Shown piece after piece: positions 52,418 through 64,000 of a DNA stretch of 64,000 nucleotides. Where the stretch lies: contig OY848923.1 in NCBI GenBank assembly GCA_963693285.1, positions 6,094,920-6,158,919 on the forward strand. Direction: 5' to 3'. Both the position numbers and the translations under genes were made by a program. The notes under the pieces are model-generated. The model ran no database searches. It had not been told where the DNA came from and saw only the letters and a list, made by a program, of their open reading frames with translations. Within the stretch, counting starts at the first letter, position 1. Each line of letters begins with the position of its first letter. The stretch comes from Xestospongia muta. Taxonomy: Eukaryota > Porifera > Demospongiae > Haplosclerida > Petrosiidae.

Positions 52418-52790
52418 TTACCAACAAAAAGGTCAGTGAAAGAATATCTGTAGGAGTCAGTTACCACACCCTAATTATTGTTGAGTCAACTTGGGTGGGA
52501 CTGATATAGTGTCACATGATCATGATACGAGCCATTCCCCTAATTTGTAATTGCTGCTGTTAGCAGAAAGCTAAAAATCAAGGTAGACTCAGTTTACTAT
52601 AGGTGAACGTCTAATGTTGTAAAAGTATTGTATTAATGTCACTATGTGTCTGTATTACTGGATATAAGTACTATAATAAATTATATATAACTATGTACTT
52701 GTTCAATGTACCGTAACTAACTTAATTACCATATTGTATTGTGTGTAACTGTATTACTCATTTTACTACACAGAGAGAGACATACAAATT
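52418..52790. promoter_or_regulatory. Shared divergent promoter, unit D
   Basis: Conserved counterpart of 7927-8286. TCACATGA lies at 52512-52519, the plus untranslated exon ends at 52602, and the next exon opens at 52774. Here, unlike units A-C, the plus-strand exon keeps the ATG of the C2-like gene at 52791. Confidence 0.6.
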
Positions 52791-54077
52791 ATGGCAGAGT
52801 TAAGTCTCAGCAATGCTCTATTAGATGGTATAATACTCACACACAGTATCCATCCTGATGATGACGATTATGACAATCATGAATCCACTGGACTAGAGTA
52901 TCCAGCTCTGGTCTATAGTGATCCTTACAAAGCATTAAATCAGACTCAAGAAGGAATGTTATCCCCAAAGAGACTCACCATCTCCACAAATGGAGGTACC
53001 TTCAGATGATCTTAATTCTTCTAAATATGTACATAATAATGAAGAATTTCAAGATTTTGATAACCATCCTATTACAAGTCAACCACAAACAGTTGTACCA
53101 CCAAAACAGTTAGTTGAAGAAGAGGCAGGACTATATGAAGTACCTGTATCAATTCATAACCAACAGGAATAACCTTCAAAACCTCCTCATGCAAAAAGAA
53201 TGAGTGTTCCACTTGAATCTAAAAAATCTAACGACAGACGATTTTCTTTCACGAGCCAAGATATCGCTACTCCACAAACAACCAAACTTGAAGAAATGAA
53301 GAGTAAATATTTAGATGGAGAAATAGGTTTACTAAAGATCAAAGTATTAGCTGTCCATATTCCTCAAAAACCAGTTGCTAGGAAAGTCAGTGATGTTGGA
53401 TATGATTCAGATGATGATGAGATGTTGATGAGACCTGTGACTAATGTGACTCCTAAAGATGGACTGTTTTGTGCTTTAAGTATTAACGGCAAGCATTCTC
53501 GGTATGAGTCCTCTGTCCAACCTCTCAATCCAATTCAACAAGCATCAGTCTGGGATCAAACAGAAATGGAAGCTATTTTCTACACTACATACTCTCAACA
53601 ACTCTTTGTAATGAGTCGTAAAGTAGCTCTCTCTGATCTCTCTTTAAAAAGAGAAATTCACAAAACTAAAGCAGAGTGCATTGGTGTGGGAATTTTCCCG
53701 ATATCAACTTTAGAAGCACAGGAGATCACAGCAACTCAAGGTAGTGTAGATAATTGGGCAGAGATTGGAACAGACATGACAGAGAGCAATGTTACCCTTG
53801 AACCTCATGGCTCTGTTCTATTAAAACTATCATATACTAGTAAGTAGTAACAGTAGTTAGATATCTTATACTAATGGCTCCTTTTCTTATTTCTCCCCAT
53901 GTCTCCTTTTTCTCCTTCTTTGTCTCCTATTTACACAACACTGTAGGTCTTAAACCTCAAGTTCCAGTGTCCTGTTCAGGGTCAGTGACTATTAAAAGTT
54001 TGTCTGGTGTAGATTGTTTTAGAGAAGGAGAACCATGTTGGACATGCTGTACAGTGGAAATAGACTCTGAAAACTTT
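52791..54077 (+). pseudogene. C2-like domain gene with frameshift and nonsense codon
   Basis: An exon at 52774-53839 begins MAELSLSNALLDG. The frame shifts near 52930-52990 (into SPQMEVPSDD), then meets TAA at 53170, then continues openly (SKPPHAKRMSVP) to a donor at 53839. The last 215 residues resemble the atypical C2 domain of PKN/PRK kinases: a GLLKIKVLAVH strand, DGLFCALSINGK, VWDQTEMEA, and a closing LEPHGSVLLKLSY. A second exon, 53947-54077 (SGSVTIKSLSG, EPCWTCCTVEID), joins in phase. No kinase exons follow; the gene runs instead into phosphatase sequence. The C2 assignment is moderate. The N-terminal defects suggest a pseudogene unless a downstream start is used. Confidence 0.65.
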
Positions 54078-54370
54078 GTAAGTGCAATAGATGATTAATC
54101 AGAGGTCAAAGTTCAAGATGAGAGGTCAACAATTAACAGTCAGTACTGGTGTTTAGGCTCCATCTTTGAGTAAATATTGTGTTTTGTCTGGCAAAAGTGT
54201 AAAAGATGATTCTCAGTGGACATTAGTGTGAATTAATTGTATGTATACCAGGAGTTCTAAGGGTCACTATTGACCTTTGACCTTTGGTGTTTATTAATAT
54301 TTCAGATACTTCTTTTTAAGAGCTCAATTAGACTATCAATTGTCATTGTTTTTTTTTAATTTGTTTTTAG

Positions 54371-56349
<1,979 letters not shown>

Positions 56350-57795
56350 GTGATAGCGATGTTCATAGTGTATTAATTGTATAGATGTTTGTGTATTATC
56401 AATGATAGGGAATTTAATGTGTATTTTTGTAATTGACATTGACTCTTCATCATGTTCTGTATATAGTTCATTTAAATGAGATAACATGTTATTTTTAATA
56501 TGTTTCTCACTTCTTGTATTTTGTTTAATTTTTGTATTGTATTGTTTTTTGTTGTTTAGTACTTTATTATTTCCACACAATAACACTAATAGAAACTTGT
56601 TTATTTGTTTTGTGTCTTGTTCTATGTCTGGTCTTTATAGATATATACTGTGTTCTACTTTGTAGACACAATTAAAACATGATTATTATTATAGTATTAT
56701 AACTATTAATATTATTAATATTAATAAAACAATTATAATATAACTACATGTGTAGAAAGGTCTTTTGCAAATCATTTCTCTAGCTCATTCCAAGCTAGAG
56801 TTATAACAGTAAATTAGTGGTCGTTCTCAACTCAAACAGAGTACAGTTCACGTTAAAATTATATAACTTTTAACCTTTAGCAAAACTTGCTGATAATACA
56901 TGGAAATTAAACAATGGTAGATTTGACAATGTTTGTCCCATCCAGTATGTATTCTTCATGTATAGGATAATATATCCTCTCTGTTTACTCTGTATTGTAA
57001 ACACAATAGCATTTGTTTTATTGCAATATTAGCCTCAATTAGCAGCAATTAGCTGGATGTGTTTATTACAATATATACCATATATTGACTGTATCAGTAA
57101 TGACAATAGTATAGTTGAGATACTAATCATAATGATGTGTTATTGTGTGTGCTATATTTATTTATATATTGAACAATCTATAATTTTATGGAAGTAAAAA
57201 GTGAAATATGGACAGTTTTAGAGTATGGCATAAAGTTTGTGTCACAATATTCTGATGATTTTGGGAGTGTTATCATCAGCTTATATTACTTTAATCCTGT
57301 TACTAGACCCCACACTAAATCTTTCTAAACCCTAAACGTTCAAGCATATGTCAGTAGTGATCCATTCCCATTATTACAATATTAATTTGACACAGAAGAC
57401 ACACTATACTAGAGATAGGAGAATACAGGAGTGGTCTAAAGAGTAAATATACAAATCAGCATTCGATGAGTTATAGCCATTATAGGATTATAATTTGTCA
57501 GAGGAGGAGAAATAATGCCATAATGTATGATCAAAATAAATATATAATAATTTCAATTAGAGCATTTTAATATTTCTAACAATTTTTTTAGTGTAAGAAA
57601 TTATACTAAATTGACAATAACAAACTAAACATTATGATCATAATTGTGTTTACAATGTGTAAAATGTGTAAAATGTTTGTTTGCTAATTAAATGAAAATG
57701 ATCTCTGTTTTTTTACTTTCATGTAGACAATTCTGAAACAATAAGAGTAATTACTAAAGTAATCATTTAATATATCATACCTTTATATTTTGACA
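56350..57795. other. Intergenic AT-rich DNA between units D and E
   Basis: The first 350 bp match the 3' flank of the unit A receptor. Near 56825 a CTCAACTCAAACAGAGTA string resembles one end of the TIR transposon at 51451-52194. No reading frame or RNA gene is recognised in the rest. Confidence 0.6.
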
Positions 57796-58587
57796 TTATT
57801 TTTCAGCTAAGTCTTGTCGATTTAAACCATCATCTCTCAAAATATCCAGGAAAATCATGAAGGCGCTAGCATTGTGCTTGACATGATCCTTTAGATCATC
57901 AAGAATATAGTCAAGACGATCTGTACTAGTATCTCCTGTTTTCTTGTCTTTAACAATTTTGTAAACATCCTCAGAAATAATTTCTTCTGCATATAGTCTT
58001 CTTGCTAGGACAGTGGGGTCAATATTTGACTCAACAATAATATTAGTACATTTAACTAATACCCTTCTACATATTTCACAGTTTAGAGTACCTTATAGAG
58101 TGAAGAGACAAAACATAAATTATAATTTAAAGTATTATATTAAGTCAATACTGACCTTCAGCTGAAGGACTCACACCTTCATCATGAGTAATAGATGAAC
58201 CTGAATAGATAAAGAAAACATTTTAGTAAATATCTGTCACAGTATGTAGAATTAATGTCTTCATCTTTCAAATTACAAATATTTATTCTTTGTTAAAACA
58301 TTATTTCAAAATCACTTGCTATATGTATAGTCAGTGACCAGAGATTCACTATAAATGACAACTTTAGGTGGACTACTGTCAGCAGTAGTGAGTTCAATAC
58401 CCTCAATAGTTAGAGGACACTCAAGTTCTTCTTTAGTGTTAGGATCACCATGTATTAACACACGAATGTAAGGAAGACTAGCACTGCTTGGCTGATTGAA
58501 GTCATCAATAGCTCTTTTACTGATCTAAAATAATCACTACTGTTAAAAGACACGTTTAGTTGTTTATATAATGTGAATTTATAAGTC

Positions 58588-58633
<46 letters not shown>

Positions 58634-60664
58634 AACAGTGAAGTGTTTACTTACCACAGGAGGAATAAGTAAAGGTTTCACTTTCCAACCTTTGGTCATA
58701 CTCTTATCAAATCCCGATAACATTAATATTTGTTCTCTTTCCATTTGTTTTTCTGATAATTTCTCCTGTTCTTGTGATGGCTTAGTGGCAAAATGAAATC
58801 TAAAGTTAGAATGTTCTATCCCAAACTTATCACTTGATGTCAGTTCTTGTACAAACTAGAGACAATTATTATATAATGGACATACACAGTATTATATTAC
58901 TTTGGAGTAATCAATATCTTGAGTAACAGCAAAGTTCATGTACCAAGTCTTTGGACCAATACTTTTGTAACAAACATAAGCTTGATAATCAATATTAGGA
59001 AGTGGAATAGTATCAACTAAATATGAATTAATTTGTAAGAAACATAAGTTATATATTTTTACCTTCTATCTGATGATGACCAGCAGCTACATCAGCTAAA
59101 CTATGGCCGATCAATCCCCCTGCTACCACTCCAGCAACAACACCTCCTGCTCCTAGTGCAACACCACTGACCACAGCAACTGCTCCACCAACTACAGCAC
59201 CACTAATAACAAGTACTATAGCTAGTAAAGAGAACTTCTTGAGAGATATAGTGCCATATTGAGACTCAGAGAAAAATGATCCTCCTGGTAGGTAGTCAAA
59301 CGTAAATGGAGGACCAGATTTAGCAGCAACAAATGACAAATATTGTGTCTGTCTCTCATCAGTTATATGAGCACAATGCATTAACTCAACAGTAACTGGT
59401 TTATTGAGCTCAGAGGTACTGGAAACTGATATATAGCACACTCCACTGATAAGTGTGCTACCTTCGGGGAACACAAATTTGCCTGCACCCCATAAACCTT
59501 GAGCAGCTACTTCATAAATAGACTCTAATGGTGTGATGACCTCTCCAGGGATGACAAGTCTTAACCCACATTGTTCCAATATTAACTCATGTTCAGTATG
59601 AGCATTGTAGATACAAAGCTTCTTTCCTACTGTTACCATTCCTTCAAATGAGTCTATACAACATTAACAGTACATTAGTAAAGTATTACATATGATAGGT
59701 ATAGGTTACCTGATATGTTAGTGTAATTCCAATAGTCACATTGTATAGACTTATCACTGAAGTCAGTAGAGACTTGTATCTTGTCTTGTAGATCAAGTAA
59801 ACCTAATGATAAGTCATATTTATGTTCAAATCATACATAGACAGTTATTGTGTTTAATTTAGTGTATCTCTTTGCTATTACTAAGGAGATAGTACTTGCT
59901 ACACATCCACCATACCATCCATAAATAGATTTATCCATTCATCCATCTGTCCACCTTTCATTCATCCATTAATCCATTCATGAAGTACATGTACATGTAC
60001 AAGCTCTTACCAGGAATGACATGTTTCATGTCAAGATAAAGTAGAGCCTCCTCAAGTTGTGTCAATGTACCTCCTTTTAGAGACCATTCCTCTAACAAAT
60101 ACTTCATCTGTTCTGTAGAATCTCCTTTACTTCTGATATCAGTCAGTACAGACTGATCTATATTAAGTTGAAGACCCAGTTGTTCCCAATACTCTTGTAC
60201 TGGTTGTAGAACAACAGCCAGTTTGGGAAGATAACTGACAACATCTGATGTGATATGTAAAATAAAGTAATCAACTGTTAATTACAATATTAACTAGTAC
60301 CTGTAGTCTTTTGAGAACTCCTGAGTGAGAGTTGTTTTTGACTGGATACCTTGAGTTGTTGTAATGCATCTTCCTTCTCTTTTAAGATAGTGACTACTCT
60401 ACGATTTAGTTGAGCTAAAAAGCTATCCTTGTCTTTTACTAGATCATGTAGTTGTTGTAAGTCATGATGATCACTGGTAGTTGAGACTATAGTATAATGA
60501 AATGATTGAATTAACACAATAACAACAATCATCCACAAGTCATATTTATGTTCAAATAATACATAGACAGTTATTGTGTTTAATTTAGTGTATCTTTTTG
60601 CTATTACTAAGGAGATAGTACTTGTTACACATCCACCAATCCATCCATAAATAGATTTATCCAT
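57796..60664 (-). CDS. ZU5(Gly-zipper)-UPA-CARD protein lacking Kelch (unit E)
   Basis: Exons 60486-60301 (coil), 60244-60011 (Death), 59802-59710, 59653-59063 (ZU5), 59016-58901, 58855-58655, 58524-58320 (UPA), 58200-58156 and 58091-57796 (CARD; LARRLYAEEIISEDVYKIV, FLDILRDDG, stop) keep one frame. The UPA exon at 58320 ends at GCAAGT where gene C has GTAAGT, so a GC-AG intron is proposed. ZU5 ends LKKFSLLAIV and runs into a Gly/Val-rich segment (ISGAVVGGAVAVVSGVALG). Kelch and the first coil exons are missing. The frame upstream of 60486 stays open to a Met at 60664, passing a Met followed by IVVIVLIQ near 60532, so the start is uncertain. This CARD is more canonical and diverged from those in units B and D. 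Confidence 0.75.
58594..58631. repeat. (TA)n microsatellite
   Basis: TA run in the UPA intron of the unit E gene. Confidence 0.9.
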
Positions 60665-60700
60665 TCATCCATCTGTCCATCTTTCATTTATCCATCAATC
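60535..60700. repeat. Direct duplicate of intron sequence 59803-59975
   Basis: About 165 bp starting AAGTCATATTTATGTTC repeats intron DNA found 0.73 kb away in the same gene, then ends in unrelated DNA. It marks the breakpoint where the unit E gene lost its 5' exons. Confidence 0.75.
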
Positions 60701-60781
60701 CAAATTAATCTAAATATTTGCGAGTCTCTTTAAAAATGTCTATTTAAATGCAACTATACTGTTTGCATTAACATAAACTTA

Positions 60782-63700
60782 TTACTGACAAATCTTTAGT
60801 TTTGCCTTATCAACTTTATCTTCTCTGCCAGATTTGGGTAATTTTTCAAGTACATTCTGTGAAAACAATATCATTATAATTAATTATGCATGGTATTATA
60901 ATAATGACTATCTTACAGGTCGCTTTGTGAGTCGAGCTTTCTCTCCATGACTATCTGTAATTCTTGCATTGATTTCATTGAACAAGTTAGAATCCAACTC
61001 TTTGCCATCTTCAAGTACAATAAATGCATGGACTTCTAAAGCATAAGTACATTGTAAGTTATAATATTATCTCTTTGATCAATATAACCTTTGTTGGTCT
61101 CATTTTGTATTACAGCTGCCTCAACAATTGACTTATGTTTTGTCTAAAAATATAAATAATTGTTAATAATTACAACAACTGCTGACAGACATACAATAGA
61201 TTCTTCTATCTCCATAGCTGCTATATACTCTCCATCAATATAAATAAGGTCAGTGAAAGAACCAAGAATTCTATAGTCTCCATTAGCTGTCCTTCTAGCA
61301 ACATCACCAGTATAAAAATATCCTCAAAAGAGAAGAAAGTGTCATTTCATTTAACTCAGCCATAGTAACAGTATTGAATACCTGGAATAAGACTACAATA
61401 CATCCTATAAAACTCTGTTTGTTCATTTTCAGGTTGATCACCTAACAACCCAATAGCCAGTCCTGGAAATGGTTTTACACATAAGAAGCCAATCTTTTCA
61501 TTTCCTTCAATTTTAGTTTTGGTCTACAAAGAAATACCATTGTACTTAATAATAATTAATAACAAACATACGTTGATATCAAACAGCTGCACTTCAACTC
61601 CATAGAATGGTTGCATAGGAACACCAGGTCTTTGACAATCTTTAGAAAAGGCTAAATTCTTTTGACATGGCCGAGAACTTATAACAGCACCACCAACTGT
61701 AAAAAAATTGTTAAAATATTTCCAAAGTAATAGTAAAATTAACCTGATAAAAAATAGCAATCAATAAGAGTACAAGAGTTCTTCCCTACATTGTTATAAA
61801 GCCATTTCCAATTGTCTTCTTGTAAATAATCTCCAGCTATTAAATTAAGTGTGAATAAAATAAAATCAAGGATCAGTGTCTCACCTGTGGCAATAATTCT
61901 TAATGACCGGATCCTTTCAATCTGAGAAGTACTGCATTTACACTTCATTTGGTTAACCATATTTGATGTTGTGATAAATTGAGTCACTCTAAATGAACCT
62001 AAAAGCTGCCAATATTTAACTAAAAATAAAACATGTAGTCAGATAAGAATTAGTTAACCAGTATTAAATACCTGGATCATCTGACAGTAACTGTCCATTT
62101 ATTAGAACTGATGTACCTCCATTGAAAAGTGGGCCATAAATTGTGTAGGCTAGTGTCAATGGATGACCCAAGTCTGTAGTAACAACTGATTGATCACCAA
62201 CTCCACAATCAAAGACATACTATAAAAAGTAAGAAGATTTCTATGAAAATAGTTAAGAGTTGTAAAGTAGACCTTGTAAGTTGTTGCAGAATAGAGGAGG
62301 AATCCTGCATGTGAGTGAATGACTCGCTTAGGTTTATCAGAGTCCCCTGCACCTAAAATGATAAACAGTGGATGTCTACTTGGAACTTTGACAGCTGGAA
62401 AATCAGTGTTAAGGCACTGATCAAGTTCCTAAAATACAAAGATTGGCAGGTCATTGTTATTTAAACCTAACCTTGTCCATATTGATAAAGTCCAATACAT
62501 CAGTAGTTTGTGGTACACCAGTAACAAATAATTTTGTACTTTGACCACTTTTGGTTATAGCTTTCTTCACATTTTCCAGCAAGTTGTAATTAGTGATGAT
62601 TGCAATTGGTTTGACTAAAGAGATTACAGAAAGTAATAATCTATTTATTATCTTACTACATGCAATAAAAATACTCACCATCACTTAGATATTGAGTAAG
62701 TGTTGACAAGTTGGTCATTGGAGATATTGTACTGATAGTGAATAAAATAACATAACTATGTAAGATATAAAAATCTTACCAGTGGATCAAGCCAAGTCTT
62801 CCACATGCTAGAACACAGGCTACTGAAGTAACTTCTAAAGACATGACTATAGCAATAATATCAGGGAACTCTTGGTCTTTTGAGTAAGACTTTATTCCAT
62901 TTTTCAAAAGAACATTGGAAATCTTGCATGTTCTTTCCAATAATTTTCTAAAATGATCAACCATTTATTAAATAGGTTAGATATACTTTTAATTAATGTA
63001 TTACTTGTAATTAAAATCTTCTGCTTCACTTTTCAGAGCAATATTGTCAGAATTAGTGTGTTTATCAAGGCACTGCTCTATAAAGGGAGGAACTACCATA
63101 TTATTTCAATAGATATTATTTACCTGTGACATTGAGGAATTCTCCTTTAAACCATTCATTATGTCCACTGCTCATATCACAGACATTGACCTCACCATGT
63201 TTCAGTATGTTGTCTGCTAATCCACTCCAAAACAAATTAGAAAACTCAACTGTTGCTTTATAAATGTCACTATAATTGTCTGATTCATGAGCCAATCCTT
63301 CACCTAAGTAATAATATGTTAAATTTAGAAATGTATTAAAGTGATTTTAAAACCTCTCATAACATTGAATTGAATACTGATGTCTTTAGGCACACGTGGG
63401 TCATTTAAAGAGTCATAATCTGTTTCTTTATAAAAACCACCCTTTTTGGTTATTTCTCTGAGGTAATGTCGATTTGTTTTCAAACTTTTAGTTGTTGGAA
63501 ATTCTTTCACAAACTACAGGGTAAAATATGAAATAGAATGTTATTATATTGTTGTGTTTCTTTGTATTTTAACTAACTTGAAACTTGCAAGGCAATTCAT
63601 CAATATCTGGATAATTTCTTGTTAATCTATCAACAAGTTCTTTTTCCATTTCTCTCCATGACAGTGCTTGACTCTTCAAAACTACAAAGCTCATAATTCC

Positions 63701-64000
63701 TAAGTATAAAACATTAAAAACAAAGAAATAAACAAATAACATTAAACTCTAATAAAATGATAACAATACAAACTATTATAGGATAGTACTTACCTGAGCT
63801 ATTATCATCTCTGAAACCAATACAGGCTGATTTGACTACATTTTTGTCCTCATTCTATTATATAAATTAACCAATTAAAACAAATTAATGAAAATGAAAC
63901 TCTGCATACCAAGACATTTTCAAGTCCGCTTGGATCAAATCGATATTGTCCAACAGTAATAATGTCATCAATTCTTCCATTAATGTGATATGAGGAAAAT
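60782..64000 (-). CDS. Two-module acetyl-CoA synthetase-like protein, second module degenerate (5' end outside window)
   Basis: About 20 short exons run from the right edge to a TAA at 60782-60784. The first (from 64000) holds the end of one adenylation module: GRIDDIITVGQYRFDPSGLEN and, after 63517, the C-terminal KEFPTTKSLKTNRH. That exon, 63517-63354, continues unbroken into the start of a second module (FSNLFWSGLADNI, WFKGEFLNVTEQCLDKH), the ACAS N-terminal signature. So two synthetase modules are fused. Module 2 keeps the scaffold (HAGFLLYSATTYK, YGPLFNGGTSVL, YFYTGDVARR). Its phosphate-binding loop reads ILGAGDSDKPKRV rather than YTSGSTGKPKGV, the QTE motif is absent (CYFLSVGGAV), and GRxDD is GSFTD. 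It is probably not an adenylating enzyme; a regulatory or structural role is inferred. Module 1 activity cannot be judged here. Confidence 0.82.

Noticed and set aside
56815..56845. Second copy of the 51451-52194 transposon
   Set aside because: Only one end-like string with mismatches is visible and no opposite end was found nearby, so it is noted but not called.

Overview
The window looks like nuclear DNA of an early-branching animal, most likely a demosponge of the Amphimedon type. The DNA is AT-rich, genes are split by short GT-AG introns, and the proteins are typical of animals: Kelch, Death, CARD, ZU5-UPA, an Ig/FN3 receptor tyrosine phosphatase and acetyl-CoA synthetase. The organism is an inference, because nothing here names it. 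Exon borders were set by reading splice sites in all paralogues together. Spliced lengths that come out divisible by three were the main test of each model.

Layout. Most of the window is a head-to-head gene pair copied about four times, with a fifth partial copy. On the minus strand each unit carries a Kelch / coiled-coil / Death / ZU5 / UPA / terminal death-fold gene. On the plus strand it carries a receptor tyrosine phosphatase (RPTP) gene or its wreck. The two start about 150-200 bp apart across a shared promoter near 8.0, 27.4, 38.4 and 52.5 kb. Unit A (1-19 kb) has a short Kelch-coil-Death gene, an extra coil-ZU5 module running off the left edge, and the only RPTP with an intact phosphatase region. 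Unit B (20-30 kb) has an intact 1113-residue gene ending in CARD and a dead RPTP. Unit C (30.7-41 kb) has an intact 1159-residue gene ending in Death, with a glycine-rich hydrophobic segment, and a dead RPTP. Unit D (41-56 kb) has a gene with two possible last exons, CARD or Death, and a broken fusion of a C2-like gene with an RPTP tail. Unit E (57.8-60.7 kb) is a 5'-truncated ZU5-UPA-CARD copy. The right end (60.8-64 kb) is a different gene, a two-module acetyl-CoA synthetase-like protein whose second module has lost its nucleotide-binding motifs.

How the genes may work. ZU5-UPA next to Death or CARD is the layout of PIDD, UNC5 and the FIIND of NLRP1/CARD8, which are cell-death and danger-signalling scaffolds. 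Here a six-repeat Kelch propeller would be the sensor or adaptor, the coil and Death domain would oligomerise, and the last exon would choose the downstream partner. Every ZU5 copy keeps a Phe-Ser pair where PIDD and FIIND proteins cut themselves. In every copy that pair is followed directly by a segment that looks membrane-active. Introns hold TIR elements, minisatellites and long TC tracts. At least three elements can be dated relative to the duplications because other units keep the empty site.
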